This document shows positions 1 to 11,060 of a stretch of 64,000 nt of DNA, piece by piece (the first letter of the stretch is position 1; the number at the start of each line of letters is the position of its first letter). Below the pieces are notes generated by a model. The model saw nothing but the letters and a program-made list of their open reading frames with translations, had not been told where the DNA came from and searched no databases. Origin of the DNA: Datnioides undecimradiatus (Eukaryota; Chordata; Actinopteri; Lobotiformes; Datnioididae); assembly GCA_008933995.1 (NCBI GenBank), contig WARS01000015.1, positions 8,690,861-8,754,860 of the forward strand. Reading direction: 5' to 3'. A program made the position numbers and the translations under genes.

Positions 1-470
1 TGTGGCTACACGCACACACCCGTTCCAATTTCACAACACACTTCCCCCGTCTCTTGCACATGTTTAAAAAGCTTTTTATTTCAGGCAGTGATTGCGGGCT
101 TTAAACATTACTTGTGAATGGGCACTACCATTAAGGCTTGTTCATTGCTGTGCTAACAGCCTCGTTCCCTATGACAGGTCAGGGCTGTGTAAGTGGAGCC
201 ACATGAGTGATGACATCAATGCCTGGTATTTATGCAAAAAGCTGGACTGCAAATGAAAACCATAATTTGGCGTCATGCTATGTAATGGATTTCAACCCAT
301 TGCATTTGACCTGTACTCTATAATTTTTTTTTTTTTTTGGACTATTTTACGACTAGTCTCTATTTCTTAGAATCTTGACAAGTTGGTGAGGGTGGTTTAA
401 AGAAAGTCTTTGAACTGTAGTGTCAGTTGTTTTTTGTCTCCAAAGTTTCACTTGAATTTACACAAAAAAC
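1..470. other. Unique sequence without a gene; T15 run and conserved-looking core
   Basis: No coding exon was recognised. A 15-base T run occupies 324-338. The part from about 100 to 300 has balanced composition, no simple repeats, and looks like the kind of sequence found in conserved non-coding elements; this is impression only. Confidence 0.4.
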
Positions 471-1345
471 ATTAAACTCCCCTCCACTGCAATTAAGAAG
501 AAAATATTGTAACAATTATATGTAATTTTAACTTTATTGCATTAATTTGACAGCCATATTGACTGGCTAAAGATGTTAAAAACATACCATCAGCATAAAA
601 AATATCCAGTAAAAGCTACTGTATATACTGTTGAGTAGTTTGAAGTAATACCCACCTTAACTAAGTGCCACAATTCACAATTCACAATTCAGTATTGCTT
701 TTATGTTAATCCATCAGCAGTGGTGGTTTTAAGATTAAGAAAATCTCTTCATCACTTAAACTGTACTGTAAAAGTGAAAAATGAACCGTATGCACAGTAA
801 GTATGAACAGTAACATGCATTGGAAGTACAAAAGTGCATTCAGTACAATACATTAATGTCATGTAATATACCTATCTGTGTTTTATGATTTTATATTATG
901 ATTTTGTTATTATTTTAGCAGGATGTTTGCTCTTTGAGGTCGGGCAAATTTGAGCTATTGTACTTAATGGTGGTGAGTTTAACCTATAAAACACATCATA
1001 ATTTATCAACTCAATATATGTGAACTCCTGAAAATAAGTACCTCATAACTGCTGTCAGATATATTAACTTACAGCATGTAGTGGAGAAAAAGTACATTTT
1101 ATGGCTCTGAAATGTGGTGAGAATTAAAATTATAAAGTAAAATATAATGGAGGTAAAGTATCTCATGATACAAAATGCAGTTCTTACCTTTTCCACCACT
1201 GAAAGTAACAATGCAGAGTTATAATTCTGCATAATGAGTACTTTCATTTCGATACATTGGGTACTGATAATACATTTTTAATACAGCATTTTCTATTGTC
1301 CTATTTTTACATAAATAGCAGATTGCAGTACATCTCCCACCACTG
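470..1345. mobile_element. Cluster of decayed CAGTGGTGG-ended MITEs (hAT-like), apparently nested
   Basis: The stretch carries three matches to a terminal motif: CAGTGGTGG at 718-726, and its complement CCACCACTG at 1193-1201 and 1337-1345. Body segments resemble a very common teleost short element rich in 'AAGTACTTTTACT' words: 'GTAGTGGAGAAAAAGTAC' and 'CTCTGAAATGTGGTG' near 1080-1115, and 'CTGCATAATGAGTACTTTC' near 1228. One copy seems to run 718-1201. The piece 1220-1345 looks like the opposite end of a second copy in reverse orientation, whose remainder may lie at about 480-717. The terminal motif suggests a non-autonomous hAT-type transposon. No clean 8-bp target duplication was found, in keeping with age. 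Family recognition is from memory. Confidence 0.6.
668..691. repeat. Short tandem repeat, ACAATTC x3
   Basis: Three head-to-tail copies of a 7-mer (CAATTCA) lie just outside the left end of the MITE at 718. Confidence 0.8.
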
Positions 1346-1503
1346 CATATAATAGCAAATTGCATCAACTGTATCTCTATGCTGTAATTAGAAGTATTAT
1401 CCAAAGAGTTTGATGATGAGTTTGATTAGTATGTTTGTGTCGGTACAAAGGGGGATGGATGAAGATGACCAGAGCATTTGTTGAGCTGTTTTCCAGCTGT
1501 AAA

Positions 1504-1510
<7 letters not shown>

Positions 1511-1580
<70 letters not shown>
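1511..1580. repeat. Compound microsatellite (CT)19-(CA)16
   Basis: A perfect CT run (1511-1549) passes directly into a perfect CA run ending at 1580. It is one of the longest compound dinucleotide tracts in the window and produces spurious ORFs with poly-SL and poly-HT stretches on both strands. Confidence 0.98.
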
Positions 1581-1583
<3 letters not shown>

Positions 1584-1620
1584 TTCTTCAATAATTGATG
1601 TGGGAGATGAGGCTCCCTAG

Positions 1621-2060
1621 GGGTCATCTCCTCTCTCTTCATCCCTCCAATTTTCCCCAGCTGTTCTTGGCTGTCTCCAGCTCACCTTCTCCTCTCCCAT
1701 CTTGTTACTCCTCTTCTTCTTCATCTTTCATTTCACCCCTCCATCCGTTGCCTTTCATCTTGTCTACCCATTTACATGCCTGCTGGCCCCTCATCCATTT
1801 AATGTGCTGACGGCACTTGGGGTTACCAGTTTGGTTCCAGCAATACCAAGTTGCAGTTCTTTTTCGTCTCTGCTCCGCTTGCCCTCTTCCTGTGTGTCTC
1901 TGTATCTACATCTATATCTCAGTACAATTTCACCCTCCCCCCACACACACAACCTTCACTTTGCAATTTGCTCCACACACACATACACACCGTGTTCTCT
2001 TGCTCTCTCTCTCTCTCTCTCGCTCTCTCTCGTGCTCTTTCCCCTCAGAGGCTTTTATCA
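1621..2060. repeat. Pyrimidine-rich low-complexity stretch
   Basis: The plus strand is strongly biased to C and T (CTCCTCTTCTTCTTC-type words). It includes a CA-rich patch at about 1942-1990 and an imperfect (CT)n run at about 2004-2032. Three overlapping plus-strand ORFs here are serine/leucine/proline-rich artefacts of this bias. No gene is supported. Confidence 0.75.
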
Positions 2061-2142
2061 CACTGTACCTGGGTCCCTCTCCAGATGTTAAGTGTCTTCC
2101 TGGCTGCTGGAGATAGTAAGGAGAAGGCAGACAGGAAGAAAG

Positions 2143-2180
2143 GTGTGCGCGCGCACACACACACACACCAACACAAACAC
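2143..2180. repeat. (GC)(AC) alternating purine-pyrimidine tract
   Basis: GTGTGCGCGCGCACACACACACACACC is an alternating purine-pyrimidine run, followed by ACACAAACAC. Confidence 0.85.
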
Positions 2181-4290
2181 TAGATAGAGATGTATGGTGG
2201 GGGAAAAGCTAGATTACTGTGAGACCATCAGAACCTCTTAACGGAAAAGAGACACACACTTACACACACTAAGACACACATTCATGTTAGCTTATACCCT
2301 GCTGGTCTCCCTTTGGTAATCTTATATTCTAATATACAGTATGGGCAATATATCTCACCTCATATAATGCATTTACATAGGAGGTGTCTCAATTTATCAA
2401 ACATGACACTCGTACACTCTTTCAGTGTAATTGCAACACAATGTGACTTTATGTCGCATTAAATTCTTCTTGATTGGATTTATTATTGAGGTTACTGAAA
2501 AGGAACATTTTTTATTGCTAAAGTTAAAAAAAAAAAAACACACTTCATAAAATCGCTGTCCTATGTTATGAAAGAGTAGCTCCTCTATGCTCTCTGCCAT
2601 TCGCATATTAAAGTAGATAGATATTAAAAGATTAAAATGTTAAAAAAAATAATGCAACATTAATCTGTGTGAGACCTGAGGAGTTTTAGTAAATGTAATA
2701 GGGTTCCCAAATTACATTTATCATTAAAATAATGCTATCATGAATTATATGAAATGGCTCTTAAGGTTTCTGAATATTAAATGTCGATGAAGTCTGCATT
2801 ATGATAGGTGAAGTTCAGTATAATGAGCAAACATTAAATCTCAGTCTCAAGCCCCAGCTTTTGTAAATGGTGGTGCCTGCATAGCTTATGGTGTGTGTTA
2901 GGGGTCGTGTAGTAGCCTGAGGAAGCTGTCTGGTGGCTCTGTCTGGTTAGGGTGCCTCGGAGGCAGGCCTGGAGCCCAGAGAGGGCTCCTGCTCCCAGGG
3001 GAACATGCAACCATTCTCCAACTACCAAACCAGCAGATGGTGAAGGCTGAAGAACTGATTGGCATGGACTGCTCTTGAAAATGTACCCTGAAAACAACAG
3101 CAATATAAGTGAAAACACAACCGTACACCAGCAATGAATAAAACATTGGGCTGTGACTCCTATTTGACTCCTCCATGTTGACATTTTTTTTCCATTAAAA
3201 AAAAAACACAAGCTCTTTGACACATGAATCACAACCGATGAATAAAGGAGAGGCTGGATGGATTTACATGCAGCGGAAATACTGAGCAGATTTTATGTGG
3301 CACGAGAGACAAACTATTTTGAGGCATCTCTGCTTTAATACTCGACAGCATGGGGGACAGTGACAGGGAAGATGGGCAGAGGGAGACATGAAACAATGTC
3401 TGTGCGCTGTAATCAAACCTGCACTACCCAAGAGTACATGTCTTTACATTGTACACGCAAAACATCAGGTCTCTTCTGTCAAAATAGAAAAAATCATGCT
3501 GAGGTGAACAGGAAGTGTTTACTTTTGCCCTGAGGAAGTTCAGTCAGTTTGTTAGGGATGTTATAGACATCATGTGAATGAAGGTGATCTGTTTTACCAT
3601 AACAAAAAGACATGAGCTATTTTAATCATGCCCTATGTGATTTATCAACAGTATTTTGGAGCACATGCTTTGCAAATAGGATTGACAGGCTAAATGGTAA
3701 AGATTATGAAGGGGTGACGGTAAGGGCAAGTAAAACCCTATATGAATCAGGCTGTTTTCAGAACTGCTAAATTGTTTTTCCATCTTCTCTTTACTTCTTT
3801 TGTTTTTTTTCTTCTTTTTGATTAGGCCTATCCTCCAGCTATTCTAGCTGTGTTTATGGGTAATTTGGTCCTGCAAATAGCAGTCAGCTGTGCCCACTTT
3901 ACCAACATCATTGACACAAACAAAATGGTTTGGGTGCATTTTTAAAGAATTATAATGAATACTGAATCAGAACGGCAAGACAGAAAACAAGTCCTGTAGC
4001 TGGATTGTGTCAGCTTTTCAGAGTTTTTGGTCATGCAAGCGGTGTGGCCCTACCGAGAGCAAGGCTGGTTAGTCCAGCAGTTTACACACATATCTATGAC
4101 TTCTCATCTAGTACCACAAGCAGGCCGACTGTTTTGAAGTGAGGTTAGCATCTGATGTTAGCATTTCAAAGCACTATTGCGCTTAATAGCAGTCTCACTG
4201 AGCTGCTTGCGTGTCTGAAATGGCTCAGAAAAAGCACAGCGTAAAACCCAAAGGCACAATTTATATGCATACAGGCCAATATGAAGGTTA
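2181..4290. other. Unique AT-rich DNA without a recognised gene
   Basis: Only short runs of A/T (A12 at about 2527-2538) and scattered small ORFs are present. None carries a recognised domain or convincing exon borders. The stretch at 2900-3060 is somewhat GC-richer but gives no recognisable peptide. Confidence 0.45.
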
Positions 4291-4600
4291 AAATTCAGCC
4301 AGTCAGACCATGGCGAACTTATCCAGTGAGATATTGGGCAGAGAATCATCAAACTGTGGATCAGGAGGCAGAATGAAGGCTGGACAGGTAGGCAAACACT
4401 ATGCACACAGTTGGTCAATGACAGAGTGGAGATCTGCCTGTATATATAATCAGGGAAATAGGCGACAGGTATGTAAGTTGGCAGAGATGGTCACATACAA
4501 TATCAGGAAAGGGCTTACTGCAGGGCAAGAAGGAAAGGCTGGATCTGCAAGGATAGAGTTATTGTATGGCAGAGAAGATAGAGCAGGTAAGTGAATGACT
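4290..4600 (+). other. Purine-rich imperfect repeat region with ORF-like reading frame
   Basis: The sequence has recurring words such as GGCTGGACAGGTAGGCA, GGCGACAGGTATGTAAG and GGCAAGAAGGAAAGGCTGG. These resemble the interior of teleost non-autonomous transposons like the one at 13.4 kb. A 94-codon frame starts at ACCATGG (4308-4314) and ends at 4594. A donor-like CAG|GTAAGT sits at 4583-4591. The predicted peptide shows no known domain, so repeat-derived sequence is more likely than a gene. Confidence 0.35.
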
Positions 4601-6200
4601 CTTAGTATCTGGCTGAAGTCTTCACACTCTTAGCAGAATGTCTATAAAAGTGATGGAAACGCTAATATCTAGGTGCAGAGAACACATTTGACAAAGCAAA
4701 AGAAGACCATTTGGTCTGAGTCAACGTGCAGGCATTTCTTTGGGTTTTGAAAGCTGTGACAGGGGCTTTTAGAAAGATTCAATCCAGCTAAAGTACGATA
4801 CACCAAACCAGGAAAAGACCAGGTTTATTTCACCATGACAACAGACTGTTGAAGCTTACCAAACAGCAAAGTATTTCACTGAAACAACTTATAAACTCAA
4901 GCATATTCACCTTACAGGTTGACATCTAGACGCTCCTCGACAGAATATACAGCTGATGGCAAAACATCTCAAAAACAACTTGCAAACATATAGCGACACA
5001 TTAGCATGCGCTCCCTTTGGGCTTCACACATGGCTCCTGCACATGCTGCACATTAGTCGATGGATCACAGGATTACAGTGGTTCACACTGGTTCAATGGA
5101 TGGTAATCATGCATGTTGCAAAGTGATTTTTTCATCACCATGAGCCTTGTATTACTTGCACGCCACACATCTGCTAAGCCTGAGAGAACAAATAGCTCCG
5201 TCTGAAACCTTTCGATCAGACACGCACTCTTACAGACACACACACACAGATTCAGAGCGATGCTCTGAAATGTTTACTCCTCAGAGACAAGCTCATTTAC
5301 AACAAGTGCAGAGCGGCTTTTACCATGTCTCACATAGTTCATGATCGTCTAAATATTGTGACAAGTGTGTGAAGAGGACCACAGCACAGTAGCACTGATG
5401 GATGGGGTGAAGCTCCGAGAATCTCTCCTCCTCATATTTGATTAAGACAAACACACAAATACAGCTTCTCTAACTGCTGAATGGTCCGTTCACGTGTGAT
5501 AAATCTGTAAAAACCAAATGCAGAGGAAGTGATGACTTGATTATAGCTGACACCTGCAATTGTTGCTTTGATCTGATGATGGAGAAGCAAAGTCTGCTTG
5601 ATATAATTTGGTTCAAACAGCCATTTATCTTCCTCAATTTACCGTCAGTTATCAGTGAAGCTTTTGTACCTCCATCGCAGCTGCCATGCACCCAATTAAT
5701 TAATTGTGCAGAGGTCAATGAGATGTTTTAGCTGCAACAAGTTAGTATGCTAGACTGTGTGTGTGTGTGCTTGCTCTTTTTGAGAATCAACCATACCTGC
5801 AGGGATACTGAGATGAAATCTGTTGCAATTTTTTTTTAATCTGAGAACTCTCAACCTGTGAAAACAGGTTGAGAGGATCAGACTCGAGGTTAATGAAGAA
5901 GGAGAATATGTCTCTGTTTGTGTGTGTGTGTGTGTGCGTGTGGATGCAAGGAAGTTATTTTCACTGTCGATGGGGGGACACGTCCCCGTCACATTTCAAA
6001 ATCCTATTTTTATCCTCCTAACTTTTAGTTTCACCTAAAAGGCCACTAAAACGTGTCCTCTGACTGCCCAGTCGTCAAAATCCAGATGGGAGAAGCTCTC
6101 AGGTCATCAAAATATTAAAATGCTAATCTGAGTCGCTGTCAGTTAGGTCCTTGTGCTCACAGTATTTAGTCTTTAAAAGCAGTAACAAGCTGAACTTCTG
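4601..6200. other. Unique DNA, no gene seen; short (TG)n runs
   Basis: Contains short TG runs at about 5755-5770 and 5919-5941 and the hairpin at 5848-5875. Small ORFs here are not supported. Confidence 0.4.
5848..5875. other. Perfect 12-bp inverted repeat with GAAA loop
   Basis: Left arm CTCTCAACCTGT (5848-5859) and right arm ACAGGTTGAGAG (5864-5875) are perfect complements separated by GAAA, a GNRA-type tetraloop if transcribed on the plus strand. The arms are not simple-sequence DNA. Confidence 0.85.
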
Positions 6201-6222
6201 ACCTGCTGATTTTGCCTCTCAG

Positions 6223-6290
6223 GCAAAACACAAGCTGCCCTACAAGTAGTTTGTGAGGAAAACTGCAGAAACTACAAAGAGATGAAAAAA
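6223..6290 (+). other. Exon-like segment (possible cassette exon or pseudo-exon)
   Basis: A good acceptor (GATTTTGCCTCTCAG ending at 6222) precedes 68 bp that end at a strong donor (AAAAAA|GTAAGTG). One frame is open throughout: after two bases it reads KTQAALQVVCEENCRNYKEM plus KK. The peptide has a natural composition but I do not recognise it. Introns often contain such decoys, so expression data would be needed. Confidence 0.25.
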
Positions 6291-6702
6291 GTAAGTGAAC
6301 TCTTCTGTTCTTTAAAGCGTATTAGCCGATAATTCTCCTGAAACACACGAGAACTGATCTGATAAAACATTACATATTGGGTTTGATGCGTCATCCTTGA
6401 GGATGTTTGTGAAAACTTTTGTATAACATTATAGCAAAATAGGTCTCTGCTGAGGAAATTATAGTTATATTATATTAGTTGATAGTAGGCTTTTATATCA
6501 CAATACAAGAGTTTATGTCCCTTTTTTGTGATTATCGTGAAAATGAGGATAACTAATAACTTGCCATTTTTGCTAGATTCAATAAATCCATATAAATGAG
6601 AAAACTTACCTTACTTATAAACTTGTTGTATGGTGTTGTTTTTGTTGTTGAAGAACCTCTGAGTTCATTGTGGCCCCACCACTTCTGAAATCAAACTTAT
6701 GC

Positions 6703-6704
<2 letters not shown>

Positions 6705-6752
<48 letters not shown>
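6705..6752. repeat. (TG)24 microsatellite
   Basis: Uninterrupted TG dinucleotide run of about 48 bp. Confidence 0.98.
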
Positions 6753-6753
<1 letters not shown>

Positions 6754-6890
6754 ATGCTTGCCAGTACTGCCTGCAGCACCATGGTTCCTACCTAAATGGT
6801 TGCTGTCAATCTCATTAAAGCACACATGCTTTCCTACAACACAACACACACCTCTTTAATCTGCCCCTCTGCCCATAGGATTCCCCTGTT

Positions 6891-6891
<1 letters not shown>

Positions 6892-6938
<47 letters not shown>
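6892..6938. repeat. (CA)23 microsatellite
   Basis: Uninterrupted CA run of about 46 bp. It generates a threonine/histidine-rich spurious ORF. Confidence 0.98.
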
Positions 6939-7107
6939 CATAGGAGAATACCTTGACAACTACAGGAAGACATACACTGAGAGACAGATGGTTCATTGTG
7001 AGCACACAACTAAACATGCAACCTCACTGAAATCCCACGATGCCACTAAAGCACTTACAGGTATTCATTTGAGCATAGAGTACGGCATATGCATCACACA
7101 CTCTCAC

Positions 7108-7110
<3 letters not shown>

Positions 7111-7164
<54 letters not shown>
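7111..7164. repeat. (CA)27 microsatellite
   Basis: Uninterrupted CA run of about 54 bp, the longest pure dinucleotide tract in the window. It is the third large CA/TG array within 460 bp. Confidence 0.98.
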
Positions 7165-7168
<4 letters not shown>

Positions 7169-7299
7169 ACTTAATCCATGCTGTTGGCACAGGAGTCTTG
7201 GAGCAGCTGCCTTGCTACACATGATGAAGTAGGCATCATCTGGCTGCTGAGAAAAGCCTGTCAGTTATCACACATTGGGACAGACGCACAATCCTACAC

Positions 7300-7385
7300 T
7301 TCCACGCACACACACGCGCGCACACACATCGATACACACGCATACATGTACAATCACACACACAAAGTCTCACAAACACACGTCA
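7300..7385. repeat. Degenerate CA-rich stretch
   Basis: Interrupted CA repeats with CG steps (CACACGCGCGCACACAC). Confidence 0.8.
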
Positions 7386-7620
7386 CACAATTAATTATGA
7401 AATAAGTCGTACAGATTGGATGGAGGTGATGTGACAGCCCATCCTCTCTTCTTGCTTAGTAACAAACACTTGAGTTTCACAGCAAAGAATACAGCCTTAT
7501 GAATTCTTAACTGTAACTCTATCAATAAACAAAAAGAGCAATAAATAAACCACTAAGTTAGTTACAGCAAAACAACAGACTGGCAGGCAGGCAGGGAAAA
7601 AAAGCGAGTGTCCCCCTTTG

Positions 7621-7648
7621 TCTGTGTGTGCGTGTGTGTGTGTGTGTT
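7621..7648. repeat. (TG)n microsatellite with one CG interruption
   Basis: TCTGTGTGTGCG followed by about 16 bases of TG repeat. A second short (TG)8 lies at about 7977-7993. Confidence 0.9.
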
Positions 7649-7699
7649 TTGTGTTTGTCAGAGATATTCTGCACAACAATGCATGCTATAATAAACTGG

Positions 7700-10600
7700 A
7701 GACGCTGTTGATTATGGATGGGGTGCAGGGATTTAGGGGGTGATTTACAGGAGAAAACATCGGGAAGGCAGGCTTGAAGGAGACAAAGGCAGTCTGGAGG
7801 ACAGTGGATTCCAGTATGGTAAAGCGTATGGAGAAATGTGCAGCACCAATAGGATTTTCTCAGTGGAGTCCAAGGTACTGGGATTTGGGAAACAGGATTA
7901 GCTGCTGTGTAATAATGTGGATGTGATGGGGGCAGCATGCACAGAAGAGTCAGCCTATGTCATGTGTGTTGGTTTCTGTGTGTGTGTGTGTGTAGAGTGG
8001 GGGGGCTGAAGAGAGCAGTGAAAGGGATTAGGAGGGTCCCAGAAACTAAATATTCTTCTCCTTCTTCTTCTCTGCAACTTCTCTCTTTGTCTTGAAGTTT
8101 AAAGATTTGATGCAAAGATCCTGAATTTAGGGCTGATGATTGTAATGAAACGTGAACGAAGCTGGTTCGGTTAGCAGGCGTGGGACCTCGCTCACACTCT
8201 CATTTGTACACACACACAAATATACTCAACATCACAAACAGGCAGCATCCTCAGGAGAAGAGGACTAAATACATAATCAGTATTGTTTACAGGAGTAATG
8301 AAAAGTGACTTGTTTGTCCACTTGTTTGCTGATTCTTGAGGCCATAATAAACACTTTTCCAAAATGAAATGTAAGGAACAAATATGAAATGTCTTAAAAA
8401 TACAGAAAAAGGTAATATTTATTCACAAAAATGTAATCAAACTCTTACCTGTCAGTAATTCGTCTTTGTAATCATCATGCTAACAACAAAGATCGACCTA
8501 GATTGTGACAGATTTTTTGACAAAAGCCATTTTGCAAAGAACAGAGCAATAATTATTTCATTTTGATTTGTCTGTTTATTATCCAGCAACCCAAATTCTG
8601 GGCAACCAGAACCAACATGGCAGTGTTTATGGATAACATCTGAGGCATTATTATGTTACCAGCACAAAGCCGTATGTCAGTGGTATGTCTCCAATGTCCT
8701 GCAAGGGTCCAACAGACACAATGATGATCAGATTTTCTTTCATCAAAACCTTGTTTCTTTGGCACCAGTGAAGCTACCTGAGGATCAAAATCCTGCTCAG
8801 TGGGGTTTAAAGACAGCCAAAAAAATATAATCAAATCCTGTCATTTAATAAAATCCTAAAATAATAAAACACTTTGGCACAGCCAGCCCTGCCACTCTCC
8901 ATTATCACCACAGTTGTTGTTGTTCCTGCTGTCGTCCCCGTTGGATCAGCCTCTCTGAAACAGGTTGAAACAAAAAAACTTGTTCTGTAATGATTCTTAC
9001 AGAATCTATAATCTATTATTTCATGGCTTCCCTTTTAGGAATTGATGTTTATATAATACATGTAGCTATAATATTGTCTGCTTTTGATTCACAAAAAATA
9101 AAAAGGCAAGAGTTTGATAAATTGTTGATAATGTCTAATAAATAGTGGTAGTTCATGAAGACTGCAGGGTTGAAAATGATACTATTTTGGGATGTGGAGT
9201 TAGAAAAAAGTGAACTTACCAGACTTCTGTAGGCCACTCCTCATCTCCGCTTTAAGCTACATTAGCTGCTACTAGCATAATACAACAGTAGCACCAATTG
9301 ATCTGTTGCTGGTTGAGTTGCAATGTGGGCTCCAGGTTTTGACAAAGAATTTGTCCTTTCTTTTATTGTCCATCAAGAGTCCAACAATGTTACATGAGTG
9401 TAATGTCAAACTGGCAGAGTACTCTTTTAAGAGGCCATGTTTTTTTAATTTCAACTGGAAACATGTTAAAATATGAAAGCTGTACCTCGTCGACAATCTG
9501 TTCCCTTTTTGACTTTAAGTGCACTTCAAGCTAATTAAAGACATTAAAGGAGATTGGATCCTTTGCTCCTAGGAAGCACTTCCATGACAGAGCCACTCAA
9601 ACAACACTGGACACTTCAAATACATAAATTCAGTGACTAAACACATCATGTCTTTTTTAATAATGGCACATGTTTGTTGCACAGCTGGAGAAACAAAAGA
9701 CAAATGGAAAAAGCCTGTTTACAATTTAACCGAAACAAATAAAATATTAAAAGGGTGTAAATAGAGTTAATTTTCCTGCTGCACTCATTTGGAATCATTG
9801 AATCCTCTGTGAGAGTTGAACTTAATTGCCAAAGAGGATGCTTTTTGTTATTAAAGTCCCTGTCAGAACAGCTCTGCTGCAGTGCTTATTACTCATTACA
9901 TTATTTAAATCTGTAACAGACTCTGAACTGAAGAAATGTGCGTACTAATTCGAGGCTGCACTGAGAGTTGTGGAGACACATCAGGAGGATGTGACATGAC
10001 CAGCTCTTGACCTTTGTATGTTGTTATCCCCATCTCTCTACATTTCCCCATGTTCCTCCGCTGAAAACAGCCCAATAAAACTGCCGTGTTGTTAGAATCT
10101 TAAGCTCAAAAACTCAACTTATTCTCTTTCATATTTCTCTTTACTATTCCCTCTGCTTTGAAGCAAATATAATAAAATATGAGAAGCACTGAAGATGGAA
10201 TTTGATATTACTACACTTTCACCTCACGATACCTGCAGATAAACAAATGCAGGCCCAAGGAAAATAAAACTAGATGAATGTGGAGAAACAAATAAAGGCA
10301 TGTCAGTTTGTGTTACTGTGGTCGACACAATAGTAACATGGTTGTCCTTGTGTTCACTCTACCTCTGTCCTTATCTGTGCTTCATTTAATGTCACTGCTG
10401 AAGATTTTTTTTTTTTTTCCCAGCCAGCAGAGTTTTGTAGGCTGAAGTATTACAGGGCTGCACCCCTGCGCAGCTGAACACAGATCTGGAGTGACAGGTC
10501 GGGAAGTGAATAGTTCCTCGTTGTTGCTCACAGCCCTGATCTCTGATATGTCATCTCATATATACAGTATGCTGCCTGGACAAGCCTGCTCCTGTTCCAG

Positions 10601-10780
10601 ATCACACAGAGTTCAACTCATTCCTCTGAATAGCCAAGAATAATCACTTACATGTTCAAAATAACTTATAATGTGCAGACAAATTGCTCATTTCCTTGGC
10701 TGAGGTGCTTTTTTAATAAAAATATTCTTTAATATCACCAATATTTTGGACTCAACATTTGAATGCGTTGCTGCATATTT
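7700..10780. other. Unique DNA without a recognised gene
   Basis: Small ORFs only. The part at 9760-9990 has features of a conserved non-coding element (no simple repeats, ATTA-containing words, balanced composition). The part at about 9030-9500 might be transposon-derived (words like GCTACATTAGCTGCTACTAGC), but no ends were found. A T14 run lies at about 10405-10418. Confidence 0.4.
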
Positions 10781-10784
10781 TAAC

Positions 10785-10881
10785 ACCGTGCTGAGCAAAT
10801 GCAACGAAATTTCGTTCTGTGTACACTTGCTGTAAATTCAGAATGACAATAAAAGCCTGTCTATGTCTATGTCCATGTCTA
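10785..10881 (+). mobile_element. LINE 3'-end fragment (L2/CR1-like tail)
   Basis: AACGAAATTTCGTTCTGTGT at 10803 is followed by GAATGACAATAAAAGCCTG and then a short tandem tail (TGTCTA repeated with variation, 10859-10880). This order is typical, as I recall it, of the 3' end of teleost L2/CR1-type retrotransposons: a conserved 'TTTCGTT...GACAATAAA' stretch followed by a hexamer tail. No coding part is left, so this is a 5'-truncated copy of about 100 bp. Confidence 0.6.
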
Positions 10882-11040
10882 ATCCCATAGAAAATGAGGA
10901 AAAATGTACATTCATATCACATCATCATCATTATATTATGTTTTCAAATATATCAAAATGGAAGAATTCATCTTCTTAGTTTCTGGTACACAGCATTCAC
11001 AGCACTCTCTCTCTCTCGTCATTATTTTTCCATATACTGT

Positions 11041-11060
11041 ATTATATATATATATATACT
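11041..11060. repeat. (TA)n short tandem repeat
   Basis: About 18 bp of alternating TA within AT-rich DNA. Confidence 0.9.

Noticed and set aside
1660-1682. Possible COMMD10 final exon on the minus strand (LETAKNSW-like frame ending in a stop)
   Set aside because: Only the first three residues fit the expected LET start. The bases upstream of the AG are purine-rich, so there is no polypyrimidine tract.
2104-2141. 38-bp minus-strand exon-like segment with strong acceptor and CAG|GTACAG donor
   Set aside because: The tract comes from low-complexity DNA, the segment is very short, and the peptide (QPGRHLTSGEGP) fits nothing nearby.
6610-6684. 75-bp minus-strand segment ending at donor AAG|GTAAGT
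   Set aside because: The acceptor tract is weak and interrupted by CA repeat, and the frame (KWWGHNELRGSS) is rich in threonine from ACA words. Treated as a decoy.
6892-7164. Regularly spaced repeats suggesting a CRISPR-like array
   Set aside because: They are plain dinucleotide microsatellites; there are no conserved repeats with unique spacers.
6796-7224. 142-codon plus-strand ORF
   Set aside because: More than half of it is threonine/histidine read from two (CA)n arrays.
8449-8479. 31-bp minus-strand microexon-like segment (HDDYKDELLT) with donor GTAAGAG
   Set aside because: Too short to judge, not a multiple of three, and no partner exons seen.
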